DNA of 64,000 nucleotides, taken from contig JACCLO010000002.1 of the NCBI GenBank assembly GCA_029448655.1, positions 4,526,001 to 4,590,000 on the forward strand. The letters run 5' to 3'. The position numbers and the translations under genes are program-made. The notes under the pieces were generated by a model. The model did no database searches. It saw only the letters and a program-made list of their open reading frames with translations, and had not been told where the DNA came from. Source of the stretch: Wolfiporia cocos (taxonomy: Eukaryota > Basidiomycota > Agaricomycetes > Polyporales > Phaeolaceae). Positions 11,541 through 23,950 of this stretch are shown piece after piece (the first letter of the stretch is position 1; every line of letters begins with the position of its first letter).

Positions 11541-14500
11541 TTACTCGAAATCCTCGAAGTCAGAATCATTATCGTCAGCGCCCCCTTCAGATGATGACGG
11601 GATCTCGATGTATTTCTTGACGCCGCCTCTCGCAGCTCTCTTCGGGGGCCCGGCACGGGCGGGAACAGGAGCGATAGCATCGCCATCATCATTATCGCTC
11701 TCGATAACCTTCTTCGCAGGAGCCTTCTTGGCGGGAGCAGGCTTGCTCGACGAATGCTTGCGGGCGGCTGTCTTTTTCGGTGGCGAGGATGGGTCGTCGT
11801 CCATCGAAACGTCTTCATCGTCACTAACAATCACCTTGGATCTGGCTGTCGGAGCAGACTTGTTCTTCGGATTGCTTGACGTTGACTTAAGTGCGTTGGT
11901 CTTCTTGGCCGCTGCGGGCGTCTTATCGAAGAAGTCCGTCACAGATGCCTGGGATGTCTCTGTCTTCTTCCGCTTCTTGAGAGGAACGATATAGTGGTCT
12001 GAGTCCGAGTCCTCGACAACGTCCGGGCTGGAATTAATGGCTATGTTAGTGAATGTGTCTTGTGACACGCGAGCAGCAAAACTCACCTCTTGCGTTTGGG
12101 AGCAGGAGAGGCCCTTGTCTTGCCCTTGCCGCTGCCGCTGGACGCCGATGTGGCCGCCTCAGCATCCGATCCAGAGGCTTTCGGAACTGTCTTCTTAGCG
12201 GCGGGAGCTGGCTTGCTCTTTACTATCTCGATATCGGCATCAGAATCTTCTGTCTTCGACCTCTTCTTGGTCTCCTTCCTCTTCTGCAAGGGTACTTCGT
12301 TCATCTCGAAGTCAGAATCGACCTCGTCTTTCACCGCTCTCTTGATTGCCTTCTTTTTCGGTGCTGGTTTTTCATCGACAAAGTCAAAGTCTGAGTCGGA
12401 CTCCTCCTTCGTGATTTTCTTCGCAGGCTTCTTCTTAGTAACCACAGGCTTGATGTCGTCGTCGTCATCGTCAAGGCTGGCTTTGGAGCTAGACGCAACT
12501 CCTGACACAGGCTTCTTGACTGGGGCTGATTTGGACTCGGGCACAATCTTCTTTGACTTAGCTACAGTTTTCGTGGGCTTGAAATCGTCGTCTGAGTCGT
12601 CAGAGCCAGCAGCTTTCTTCATCAAAGACTTCAATGTGGTCTGCTTGCGCTTCCCCTTCTTGCCCGCACCACCATCCGCAGAGATGGTCTTGTCTTCCCA
12701 TTGAAGGCAAGTCGTCTGCGACGAGCTGAACTCAGCGTGTCTGCCCTCCGAGTGACACGCACTATGCGCACCTTCCATTCCTCAAGGAAACGATCCAGGT
12801 CCTTCTGCCAGATCTTAATCGGGGTAAGCTCAAGGAGGGCGAAAAGCTCTGCTTCAGTCTCTTTACTTTGCTGGCGTAGCTTATCGATCTGTCCATGGAA
12901 AGCATGAGTCAAGGTACCCCGATATCAACGATTCACACCAGCCTTCTCCTTGGTCAAACTCCAGATAGGCATGCCAAGCAGGTAATCGTAGTCGGTAATC
13001 TTGACTCCCGCGTTCGAGACGTTAACCACCTCTTCGTCTTCTTCGTCTTCTTCTGCCTCAACAACCTCTGCAGTCTCCTTTGCCTCCTTTGCCTTGGATG
13101 GCTTGGGGAACGGGCGGAAGTCCTTCTTGCGCAACTCCGTAACGATATCGGTCTTCTTACGGTTGGAGACGACCAGCTCCCTATCCACGATCATCTGCAC
13201 GAAGCGTGCTTGATTGTTGAGCTTGTCGAGTGCAGTCGACAATTCATTCGCCAGGTAATCCTATAGACGATGGGTGAGTTCGTCAACGTATGCACTTTAG
13301 ACCTAAGAATTTGACCTACCTTGCGTTTCTGGTAATATGCAAGACGCTTAGGATAGAAATCCTCGATGATCTCTTCGGGAGAGTTGTACTTCTTGATCTT
13401 CCCATCGAAATCGAAGCAAATCATATTGCTCGTGCTCATCTTGGTAGTGAGCTTGAAGTAATCAAGTAAGCCCTGAGCCTCAGCTTTCTCTAGGTTCTTC
13501 GGCTCCATCGTAATCACAAAGTGCACGTTCATGTTATTGTGGTATTCTTTATAGTCCTAGAGGTAGATCATGAGACAGATTCACTGCACTCGACAAGGCA
13601 ACATACCTTGATGGGGCCATCGCCCTTCTCGCCACACATGGCTTCCAGTTCGGCCTTGTAGTTCTGCGTCCATTTGTGAATGGGCAGCTCAGTAATCTCG
13701 ACCGTGGAATCGTCGATCTTGTTGATGACACCGGCGACATCGTATTTGTTCTCACCGGTCTTCTTAATTGTTCCTTTATAACCACGCCACCAAGGCATCA
13801 TGGGCACTTGCTCCTCGCCCCTCATGAGCCTTTGGATATTCGCAACGATGTCCTCCGGGTTGTAGCTCGGAATAGACGTGCTCCAGCCTGGCATAGATAA
13901 TAAGCACTGACGATGAGCGGATGCCAGCAGTACCTAGAGACTCACCAGTGCCGATACCCTCAGCACCGTTGATCAACACCATTGGTACCACGGGCATGAA
14001 GAAATCCGGTTCGACGACTTTCCCATCCTCTTTCTGGTAGTTCATGAGGGGGTCGTCTGCGCTGTGGAACACGCTCCGCGTGATCGGCGCCAGCTCCGTG
14101 AAGATATACCTAGCCGCAGCGTGGTCCTTTCCACCCTGGTCACGGGTACCAAACTGACCGTTCGGCATCAGGAGGTTCATGTTATTGCCGCCAACGAAGT
14201 CTTGAGCAAGGTTGATGATCGTCATCATCAGAGATTGCTCGCCGTGGTGGTACTGGCCATGCTCGGAGACGTAACCGACAAGTTGGGCGACCTATGGTTG
14301 GGAGACGTAAGCGTGACGGAAGCTGACTGGGTGATGCATAGCCCAGACCTTGATTTCTCCCTTTAGGTTACGCTTGAAGCAGGCCCAGATGACTTTCCTT
14401 TGGCCAGGTTTCAACCCATCTACTACTGAAGGTATGGAACGGATATTGTCTGCCATGGAGAAGAGAATGAGCTCTTTGTTGATGAAGTCGCCGTAACTGA

Positions 14501-17181
14501 TTTCTTCTTGCGCATGGTCGAGATAGGTTCCCGGCTGCACGGCTGCGATCAGGATCGACTTCACAATGGAACTACTGAACAATGTCTGCTCACCTGGAAG
14601 TTACGAAGCCACTCTTTGCGGTCATCAGCCTTCTTTTTGCTGAAGGCAAGCTCAATAAGGTCTCGTTCGCCTTCTTGCGCAGTTGCGAACGGGATCATGT
14701 GCTTGCGCATCTGCTTGAAGTAATTCCGACCATCTTCGTCGGTACTCGTACCGAGACCCTAATCCTGGATGAGCACATATGCCTCAAGGCTGAATTTAAG
14801 ACAAACCTTGAAGTACTTCACTTTCCACTTGTCCGAGCCGGGTGTCTCCTCCAGCCACTGCTCGTACTCGGGCATTGTGTAAAAGTCTATCTTCTTGCCT
14901 CCCTTGCTAACCTGCAGCTTATTGAGCATGACCTATTCAGACGCTAGAAGCATCGATGCTTACCCTCACGATCGGAGTGATGAATTCGACGAGGAACTTT
15001 GGGATCTTGAGCAAAGAAGGGTAAAAATGGTCGAAGTAGTTGATTACAAGGCCCTTGATGTGAGATCCATCATGATCCTGGAACGCACTTTAGCCTACAT
15101 CACCTCAGTGAATGGACTACCTGAACACACCTGATCAGCCATAATCATGAGCCGTCCGTACCGCAAGCTACTGATATCCCTGTAGTCCTTATTGTGCTGC
15201 AAACCCAGAATCTTCTTGATGTTTTGAATCTCCTCGTTCTTCATGATCTGGTCGTGCTTCGCGTCGCGCACGTTGAGCAGCTTGCCGCGCAACGGGAACA
15301 CACCGAAGTTGTCACGGCCGACTACGCTGAGGCCTGCCACGGCGAGCGACTTGGCGGAGTCACCCTCAGTCAGGATCAAGGTGCACTCAGAGGCTTTCTT
15401 CGTCCCTGCGTTGTTCGCGTCGGACAGCTTGGGCAAGCCGGACAGCCTAATAGAGGTGTCAATGTGTCATATGCACGGCCCGACGTGGGATACATACCGG
15501 GTACGTCTGTTGCCGTCTGTCTTCTTCAGCTGCTGATCGGCTTTGAATTTGGCCCAGTTCAGGATATGGTCGACGATGGCAGACTTTTGAACTGTGAATC
15601 TCTCATCAGAATAGCACACATGCCTAGCAGAAGTTGTACATACCCTTCTTGTGGAACTCATCAGAAAGCACAGGTTTCGTTCCAAACTTGCTCGATGGGA
15701 GCGTCAATTGTTCTTTCGTCTGACTGTCAAATGTTGGGTTCTCAATGAGCGAGTTCACGAAGATCCACATGTGGTTCTTGATCTGCGCAGGTTTCACCGC
15801 CGCGCCCTTATTCTTCTTGCTAATTGATTCGATGAGCTTCTTCGCGATTTGGTCCGCGATGAGCGCCACATGCGTCCCGCCCTTCGATGTCGAGATGGAG
15901 TTTGCAAATGACACATGCTGGAACGTGCCCTCCGAGACTGCGAACGCGACCTCCCAACGGGGGCCAATCTGCTCGTAGATCATTGTCGGTTTTGCCGGCG
16001 CGGCGCCTCCCGATGCGTCCGCAGCTGCTTCCGCGGCCGAATTCAGGTATAGTTCAACGTATTGCTTGAAGTTCTTGATCTTCAGCCGCTCGTCGTTGAG
16101 GTATACCTTCACATCCTTGACGGTGCCCGCCAAGTCGTGAACGCGTTTCTTCAGCAACGCCACTGTGTCCTCGTCAATCGAATCCATTCCGAATCGTTTG
16201 AGATCTGGCTTGAACGTGACACGCGTGTACTCCTCGCCGCGCGAGTTCTTCGTGATCTTCGCCTTTCCCATCTTGCTCATGTTGTTCGTCCATGTCTGCA
16301 CATACTTCTGGCTCGTGTTCTTGTCCGCAGTGTCGACGGTGAACTCAGTGGAATATATGTTTGCGAGCTTCGCACCATAACCATTACGCCCGCCTGTTAG
16401 CTTCTTTTCGTCGTCGTCGTAGTTTGAAGATGAGAGGAGGTGGCCGAAGATAAGTTCAGGTATGTAAATCTTCTCCTTCGAGTGCACTTCAATGGGAATA
16501 CCGCGCCCATTATTGTAGACGGAGATTGTGTTGTTCTCTGCGTTGACGGTCACCTTGATGGTGTCCATGTTGTGGTCATTGATCTGTGGGACGTTTTAGT
16601 GAATGTATGCGCATTCATTGAGAACGAAACACGCCTTGTTGTCCGCAGCGTTGACGAGAATCTCATCAACAATCTTGAAGAACCCGGGAACATACTTGAT
16701 TTCCTTGTTGACCATAATCTTCCGCTCCGAGTCCCATACCCACATTGCCTGAGTGATAGTCTCGACGCTCCCGATATACGAGTCGGGTCGCTTAAGAATG
16801 TGCTCAAGCTGAGATAGCTGTTTACATGCCACTCATCAGTAAGGTCGTCCATAAACTGTGATGGAGCCAGCCAGCCTTTGTGTATGTCTCTGACGCGGTC
16901 TTCTTCTTGCCGTTAGCAACAGGGGCTGGGACACTTGGTCCCGGTGTGTTCTCGTTCTCGTCATCCGATCCCCCATACATGTCAACGTCGCTGTCATCAG
17001 CGTTCTTCTCGACGAGCACTTTCTTCTTGGTCGCCTTAGGTTTCGTGGCCATCTTCGCCGCCTTAGCTGTGGGTTTGGATTTAGGCGCGGCTTTCGCGGC
17101 TTTCTTCGGGACAGGCGCGTAATCGTCCGACTCAGAGCCAGACACATCATCCAAGTCAAAGTTCTCCTCAGAAGAGCTCAT
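11541..17181 (-). CDS. TOP2: DNA topoisomerase II
   Basis: Nuclear type IIA topoisomerase that passes one duplex through another with ATP. It is needed for chromosome decatenation and condensation. The N-terminus (MSSSEENFDLDDVSGSESDD) is acidic then Lys-rich. The GHKL ATPase follows with LEHILKRPDSYIGSVE, DEILVNAADNK and GGRNGYGAKLANIYS. The TOPRIM part has LILTEGDSAKSLAVAG, PLRGKLLNVRDA and a metal-binding DxD formed across an intron in MADQ|DHDGS. The cleavage domain has the catalytic tyrosine in AARYIFTELAPITR and VPMVLINGAEGIGTG. The C-terminal tail (about 350 residues) alternates Lys-rich and acidic blocks and ends SSSEGGADDNDSDFEDFE, as in eukaryotic Top2 regulatory tails. About a dozen introns interrupt it. 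All key residues I can see are present. The ATG lies at 17179-17181, and its promoter holds three ACGCGT boxes. Confidence 0.96.
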
Positions 17182-17247
17182 CGTGTAGACTTTTGAGGGC
17201 TACTTGGCGGGTCAACGGTGTGGTGGTCTGTGTTCAACAGGGGCCGG

Positions 17248-17329
17248 ACGCGTTTAGCACTATAACGCGTCGGTCACGTGTACAAACGCGCACCGCGTTT
17301 TGATATCCAACATCATTTGCCCGACGCGT
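17248..17329 (-). promoter_or_regulatory. Cluster of three ACGCGT (MCB-like) boxes before TOP2
   Basis: ACGCGT occurs at 17248-17253, 17265-17270 and 17324-17329, that is 67-148 bases upstream of the TOP2 ATG. A CACGTG palindrome lies at 17275-17280. In ascomycete yeasts ACGCGT is the MluI cell-cycle box bound by MBF and drives G1/S expression. TOP2 is a plausible target because its expression is cell-cycle regulated. Two more copies lie at 17939 and 17951. Function in this organism is inferred. Confidence 0.55.
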
Positions 17330-18620
17330 TTCGCGTCCCACTCCCGGTTGTACAGCTCAGGAAGCTGCCATTACATACTTTTGGTGGGTAAGCTTGTAAA
17401 GAGATACAGTATGCCGTATGAGATGGTAATTACAGGCTTTCTGCGAGAGTCTGATGTGATTGGCGGACCAGTGGCGAACGAACGCTGCATGGTAAACCTA
17501 TAGCTGACGAGGGAGCTGGTCCTAAAGGTAGGACTATATACATGACCGACGAGACTCTTTGCCATCGAACGACACGTCCAGGAGGACATTGCTGCGGATC
17601 GCCGCAACATGCAAGTGCTACTTCTGTGTGATATGCTCCCTCTTGCCAGAAATCTCCTATGCTTTAAACTTGTATTGCTAGTATAGCCCTATGAGTTGTC
17701 CTGCAAATCTCCGTTCGACATGCTAATACGCTTGGAGTGACTGATGTTCATGCGCGAACCGTTGCGCCACACCCACTGTAGATCTCATATCCCTAGGGTC
17801 TCTCTGCTAACATGTTTATGTCTCGGTCATACCAACGAAAGAGAACATGACGTGCACCACCGCGACGCCGATCACAGCTGTGCACCAGCTTAAGATCACC
17901 GCCCGTTTCGCGTACCGTCTGGCGCAATGAGCGGACCAACGCGTACGGATACGCGTAGGTCGCTCAGATACGACGCCCTACCGTCGTGTCCCCCCACCTC
18001 GATCCACTGTCACCTCCCTCACCGGATGTGCCGGTCAAGCGGCTACGCTTCTAGTGTATGAACTGCTTGCACGCTTTGTCAGTTTGGACATTCCGCCCAC
18101 CCACCCCATAGTGTTGGGTGTGAAAGTGAGTGCGCTAGATAGCGTACGAAGAAGCTCAGCGTTGGCACTCCTAACGGGGGACAGCGTCACGCTGAGGTGG
18201 GCGACGAGTGACAGCGCATACATATAGTGTTGCTATGCAGAATCAAAAGCCCCAAACTACCAAATAACCAATGTATGAACATATATGAACCGTTAACCGG
18301 CGCGGTGTTCAGTATCGCGCCTTTCCATATAGTAAGGTATCATACTGGCGTGAGGGAATACTGCGTGTATTTGTCGACATGCCGTAAGGAACGGGAAAAT
18401 GAAGCCCGTGCACACACGTTCCCCGGAGGCTAGTGCAGTGCCGGAACGCTGGTCCGAGTTGCTCAGCATCTACCACAACCGAAACTCACGCTCTTTCAAC
18501 CTGCCGCCTCCATACACCACGTCGGACATCCAGCAAACGTCGAACTGCTCTCTGACTATCTCATTGAGCAGAGTGCTTAGAACTACATCAGGCTCCTCTC
18601 GGGCAAGGTCTGTAAACGAC
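17330..18620. other. Divergent promoter region, TOP2 and SAP30-like
   Basis: No gene is supported here. The stretch holds the two upstream regions of divergent genes, with two further ACGCGT hexamers at 17939-17944 and 17951-17956. An in-frame ATG at 18399 could extend the SAP30-like protein, so part of this interval may be coding. Confidence 0.5.
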
Positions 18621-19694
18621 ATGGCACCGTCAACGCCAAAGACACAGTCTGCCGCTCCGGCGGCGAATACGACGACTGCAGCGCCGCGCGCGAGGCCTCC
18701 AGCTGCGCGGAAGAAAGCTCACGCTCTGGCCGACGATGCTGCTTATCATGCAGCTTCTGGCGTTGCCGCAGGGACGAAGCGGGCAGCAGTAGATAGAGTA
18801 GAGGGAGAACCACGGCTCAAGAGGAAGAGAGCAGATGTCTCAAATGCAGCATCGAGCGGTGTCGCAGGGGCCAGCGGTGGCGTAGGGACAAGCTCAAGCG
18901 CGAATGCAAATGCGAACAGGAGGGACAAGGACAGGATGGATGGAGAGGGAAGGATATCGCTGGTGAGTGCTCGTTCCTGCGGGGCTCCGATGGATCGACG
19001 TTGTATTGCGCAGACCAGACCTCCTGTGGTTTCGGTTGTACGCAATACATGTCTGTGTTGCAGGCAGGGCCACATTCCCTGGCTGTCCTTAGCCCGCCAG
19101 CACTTGGTCAGGCCATGCGTCATGCAGCTCGTTCTCGATCTCTCATATCTCAATAAATATACCCTGGATGATGGTTTTTCTCTGAGGAACCTACTACGCC
19201 GTTGCTAACGTGCCCCCCACCTCACACTGCAGGTCGACTTCTCTGCCCTCCCGACGTCCGCGCTGCACGAATACCTCATCCAATTCGACCTAATCCCCGA
19301 AGTCGACCCTTCCCCCCTCGGTGCGGATGATCCACCTCCTCCCTCCACCCTTCTGCGCTCGCGTGGCCACGCTCGCACCGCGAGCCCCCAGCCTCCTCTG
19401 CCCATCACGCCTGCAAACCGGCCAAGGAGAGAGGTCGGCAGTCGTAGGCGGAGCACAAGGCTGATCGAGGACGACCAAAGCTCGGAGCTATCAATTTTGC
19501 CCGTGCTAGCAGATATTGATGAGGTACATGGTGTCCTTGCCGCCATTGCGCAGAAACACTTCAGGGAGCATACTATAAAGGAGGTGGATACGCTTGCGTC
19601 CTTTATGTTCGCTGTCAAGGCGAAAAGTGAGTGTCAATACCTGGCTCTCTCTTTGGCTGATGGCTAACCGGCATCTCTCATAGATTTACCGTAA
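18621..19694 (+). CDS. Sin3/HDAC complex subunit, SAP30-like
   Basis: Probable subunit of the Rpd3/Sin3 histone deacetylase complex, acting in the nucleus. Exon 1 (18621-18962) encodes a low-complexity Ala/Lys/Arg-rich region (from MAPSTPKTQSAAP). Exon 2 (19233-19626) carries the Sin3-binding part: VDFSALPTSALHEYLIQFDL at its start, a Pro/Arg-rich insert, and IAQKHFREHTIKEVDTLASF then MFAVKAK at its end. This matches the order and spacing of SAP30 (HF....xxExDTLxxFxxxVK). A tiny last exon adds N-L-P and the TAA at 19692. The insert between the two halves is longer than in animal SAP30. An upstream in-frame ATG at 18399 is possible but gives an atypical extension. There is no zinc finger, as in fungal homologues. 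The identification rests on short conserved motifs. Confidence 0.7.
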
Positions 19695-20048
19695 TGACGC
19701 CCGGTGCCTCGTCTTCATCGGACATTGATTTGTTGAGTATGACTGTTCTGGAACGGCTCAGCGTTACGTCTCCTATATCCCTACCATAAGGTACCCCTTT
19801 TCATACTTGCTCTTGATTTATCAGTCGTTGCAGATTGTACTTCAGTGCATGTAACACTAGCTCACCTTATACTGTTCATATCATAGACCATACATTAATT
19901 AGGATATACTCTACGGTGCGCGAACACAAACGGGTGACAAGCGAGACGCGGGATGCGACTCCGAATAATCGCCATCTCCTGGGCTTTGAACTGCCAACAT
20001 AGTGTGACTAGAGGACGCGGTCGTTGTCGACGAGACTCTGCACATGCA
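19695..20048. other. Intergenic, nothing recognised
   Basis: This is the space downstream of the SAP30-like gene, before the end of the doubtful minus-strand gene. I see no RNA gene, repeat or coding frame. Confidence 0.4.
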
Positions 20049-20777
20049 TCAGCCTTCGTTCCTTTGCGACACAAAGATCCAGAATATCTCACCTGTGATG
20101 GCGAGCGAGTCGGGGATTGTCTCTACACTGAACGGATACACGACGTCACCATCATTGTCGGTGGTTGTACCTTCCTCGCTCACGCTGAGTTTGGACACGC
20201 CAGTCGAGCTATTGGTCGTCAAAGACTATGCTGCAGCGGTCTTAGCTGAAGTCGAGAATATACCGTGTGGAAGGTACTTACTCGGAACTGGTTCAGCCGC
20301 AGTGAGTCGCCGGTGTACGTGCATGCGTTCTTGATATTCTCGGGTAAGGCGAGCCCGCCCTGGTCGGCCCGCAGGTCTGATGGCACGCGCCATCCTGACG
20401 CGTCCCTACTGGGACAATATGGCTGTAGCTCGTCGCGCCGTCCGACTGGCATCCAATAGGAGAACTATCATCAATCGGCGAGCAATACCACTGCATTAGC
20501 ACCATGACAAAGAATGTCTGCTACTGACTCACATTCGTAAAATGCGAACTGTTGTGCGCTCCCCGCGAGCGACGACGAAGGCGCTGGCCTCGGATGTGTA
20601 GCGCAGAGAGGTGTTCACACCGTCCGGCGTGTCCTGCGAGGAGAGTGACAGCGCTCCCATTTGCTTGAGTGTGCACGAGATGTCGCTGCACTTTGCGACT
20701 GCGGCTCCCCAAGCGGAGTGGGAAAGAGCATCAGGAGAGCGAGCATGATGAAGGCAAAGCGAGAAAGCGCTGGTAGA
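20049..20777 (-). CDS. Doubtful small multi-exon gene or decayed copy
   Basis: Several coding-like blocks lie in order on the minus strand. The first follows an acceptor (TTATTTGCAG) near 20778 and reads GAAVAKCSDISCTLKQMGAL then TSLRYTSEASAFVVARGERT, ending at a GTGAGT donor near 20537. A middle block reads LALPENIKNACTYTGDSLRL and ends at a GTAAGT donor. The last block reads from SLTTNSSTGVSKLSVSEEG to IFWIFVSQRNEG and a TGA at 20049-20051. A hydrophobic stretch, MLALLMLFPTPLG, lies in another frame near the first block and resembles a signal peptide. I could not join the first and middle blocks in one frame, so a frameshift, a missed micro-exon or decay is likely. No family is recognised. 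A broken relative lies at 10.8 kb. Confidence 0.3.
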
Positions 20778-20849
20778 CTGCAAATAAATGGAAGTAGATG
20801 TGAGAATGAGGCTGTATGGCCGGGCAGGCTCTGCTGCGATGCTCCCATA

Positions 20850-23210
20850 TCGACATATATTGATCGTGCGGTCTATGTCAGCTCACGCAATCCTTACGAT
20901 GCTAAGCTGCTTGCCGTCGCCCGTGGTGCACTGGTGAGACCCTGGGCGGAGAAACTGAGACGCGCTTGTAATATTACTTTCGTTGCCGATTTACCACATC
21001 TGCTGTAGTGCCGTACACGACAATCATGGTTATGCAACACAGAGACTAATTTAGTACAAATGAACAATTGGAGTGGAACAGAAAACATATTGAATGTCGA
21101 TGTTTGCCGAAGAAGAATTACTCGGCAGCAAATCTCGCTCGATCTTGTGGTCGACAATACGGGCGGTGTCCAGATGTCGGATCTTGGTATATCCGTCGAG
21201 TAATGAGAATCTAACCGAAGCAGTGCTGCGATGGGTGAGGATTCTCTGTCGCAATTGCCGCATGACAAATGGCAACAGTCAGTTTTGACCGAGTAATGCA
21301 CCACTTGTAATGCGAGTCTGAATATCAATAACGCCGTTTTCCATAACTCGCGCTGACACGTGAGTGATAGCGAAGAGCGTTCATCCCAGCCCATTCTTGC
21401 CTCTGCTGTGTAAGTGCTCATTGAGCATGAATTGTACGAGGTGCACCTATCAGCGTCCCAGGATTTGCTCAGCGAAGCCCCTATGGGCATCATGTTCTGC
21501 TAAAAAGAAGTGAGTACGATATCTCACTATGATATCGTGGCAATGTGCGATGTACAGTTAACCTGTTCAATTTGTTGGAAGTCGACGCGCTCGGCGCGCG
21601 ATGGTGCGATCGGAGTCGCACACATCGATCGGAGTCAATAGGCGGAAATGGCGGGCGCGGCGGGAGTCGGGGGGCTGATAATCGGGGCGGTACGGGCAGA
21701 TGAGTCACCGTTAGTATAAAATGGGACGGATTGTGCGTACCTACGCCGTGCGTTTGTAACCCATCCAGACGAAGTCCCTGGAGTCCGAAAGGGAGCGCGT
21801 AGCCTCACGAGCGGGCGCCTTCCCGTGAATTTCGACACAATTCACGGGCCAAACTGGACCACGTCTTGCGATTTGGGCAGATCAATGGTGAATATAGCAA
21901 CAGAGGAGTTTGGACGGATCCAACCTAGCACTAGGTAAGCTATAAGGTATGCCGTTCAGTTTAGACCGCGAGATGTTCTTCGAGGAAATTTGATATGAGC
22001 TATTGCCAGGTCATTGGAAGGTCTCTATATCCCTAGCTACGAGTAGAATATCCCAACAGCATTCATGTGTGATGCAGTGCATTGTCCGAAAGAGAAGGCA
22101 AGCTGCACTTCTTTCAGACTTGAATCTCATGTTTCGGAAAAGCGCACACGACGTATGGTCGGAGCAATCACGGACGAACTTAGACTGACACGGATTGAAT
22201 GGACACTTACTTGAGTCAGGTCGCCGATGCATGGAGTTCGCTCGGCCTAAGCTTGCCTAATATCCGGAGCATGCGGAGTTTGTAAGAATCTTCAGAGGCT
22301 AAGCTTGCCGCCAAGTCGGAGGCTCTTGGCGCCGGTAGCGGTCCATCATGCATCCACCGCAAGTCGGCACCCACGCTAAGCATGTAGCTTCATGGCGGCA
22401 GTTGTATTCCAGTAAACGCTATAGGTTGACTTGTTCGTCCGAGATCCATTCAAATCCTGAAGAGATCTATCACTGATCGAATCAAAGATCAACTGATGGT
22501 GAAGCCACATGGGTTAAAGTGGTGCTAGTAAGCGCCCTCGCCTGTTTCATGCGTTTTCACCCTTTCACGTTCATGATCCCTGCTCACTGTGTGGGAATGC
22601 TCAAATTCACTTGCGCAAAGTCCTGCGCATGGGAACGGGTACCGGGAGCTTCTAGCTGCGACGTCATTCAAATACCAGGGTTGCGAGAAGCGGATGGAAT
22701 GCTGTAGCACCGCAATGCAGTGCATTGGACGTCCTCCGTGCGCAGTGCGCATTGTCCAACACAAGCAGTTCTGCAACGTCTGTGCTGGCACTTCATTGCT
22801 GCTGCACGCAGCGCGGGTGTGACTCGTCTCACACGAGCTTCCGTGCTTCATAGTCGCGTAACTACTTGAGTCGGCTATCGGCCATCACGCTTGTGGCTGT
22901 CTTCGTGCCACAGATATTGATTTATGTCTCAGTTTCCCGTGAGGCATGTTGCTAAGGAGTGTAAAGAGATCGGAGCTCGAGCTTCATTGTTCAGATAAAT
23001 GAAGAAGCTCGAGACACAATATAGAGTCAGTGCAGCTAGCACGCGGCTTATCGGGCTATCGCTTGCAGACACGTTGCTATGTTTCACTGTCCGAAGGTGA
23101 AAGGGGCACCCCGTGTTTGGCTATGATTTGTTGATCACAAAAAGACCGCAGTGGCCCGTATAACAAGGGGCGCTGGCCACATCTAACTCGGGACACACGC
23201 CACTTCGGAG
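20850..23210. other. Gene-poor 2.4 kb
   Basis: I see no supported gene. A 199-codon minus-strand frame (20894-21493) has an odd Cys/Trp/Ser-rich composition with no motif and is judged accidental. The word CTAAGCTTGCC occurs twice around 22248 and 22300. The right end is the promoter of the small gene at 23353. Confidence 0.45.
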
Positions 23211-23219
23211 TATATATAG
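23211..23219 (+). promoter_or_regulatory. TATA box of the small Tudor/SH3-like gene
   Basis: TATATATAG lies 134 bases upstream of the ATG at 23353 and is followed by a pyrimidine-rich tract, a common arrangement in basidiomycete promoters. Confidence 0.5.
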
Positions 23220-23352
23220 TGCAACACCCCCATCAATCGCCTGCCTTTCTCCCTTCCCCATCTACCATCCTAATCCAGATCTCCCCAGTGCCCTTCTGTG
23301 GCGTCACCTTTAAACGCTTGTCCCCTCCAGCGCCGCACATTCTTCATTAGCG

Positions 23353-23950
23353 ATGGCTCTCGTGCGCAACTTCGGTCCCCTTAGAGATGTCCGCCCACGT
23401 AAAGCTGCCAGCGGCACTTCAAGCCGTCCACGGTCACGGCCGCAGAAGACTGTGCCAATCATCCGGTCCGATGATGAGAACACATATGAGAGTTCGCATA
23501 AATCGTTGTCGGGGCACCATAAGCTGCGAGAGGAATCTGACTCGGATAATCTCGAGTCTGAATCTGAGCCTACGGATCCTGCTGATTTGGATGAAAATCT
23601 GGATTATGCCTTCAAGGTAGGCAACTTGAGCTTGAGTGAGGATATAGGCTCATCGCTGTGTCGATGCTGCAGAAAGGCGATCCTGTCTGGATACAGCTCA
23701 AGGGAAAGTGGTACCACGGTAAAGTTGGTGCGATCGTAGAATCCAAGAAACAACCAATGGTAATAACATACAAATCTCCTTCGCTTGCATAGGCCACGTA
23801 GCTGACCTCGCATGATACACTCTTTAGGTCACTCTCTATACTGTTTTCTTCCGTGGCAACCTCAAGGTGAACCTGACACCGGTTGACGGGGCGATCAAAC
23901 CTGACACGCCTCGCATCCGTCGCCTGTTGCGCGTTGCCAACTGGCTATGA
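23353..23950 (+). CDS. Small protein with Tudor/SH3-barrel-like domain
   Basis: Three exons (23353-23616, 23673-23759, 23828-23950) join in phase 0. The N-terminal 88 residues (from MALVRNFGPLRDVRPRK) are basic then acidic and Ser-rich, probably disordered. The C-terminal half reads KGDPVWIQLKGKWYHGKVGA, then TLYTVFFRGNLKVNLTPVDG, ending PRIRRLLRVANWL. The pattern GDxVWIxxxGxWYxGxV is that of Tudor, PWWP or SH3-like barrels that bind modified histone tails or proline-rich peptides. I infer a barrel but cannot say what it binds. It has a TATA box and a CT-rich leader, which suggests an actively transcribed gene. It may belong to a fungus-specific family. Confidence 0.68.

Noticed and set aside
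18399..18620. In-frame upstream ATG that would lengthen the SAP30-like protein by 74 residues
   Set aside because: The extension has no fold or known motif and its ATG lies far from the conserved part. Kept only as an alternative start.
20894..21493. 199-codon minus-strand ORF starting at an ATG
   Set aside because: Cys/Trp/Ser-rich composition, no motif, no introns, no signal peptide. A frame of this length is not surprising by chance in 64 kb read six ways.
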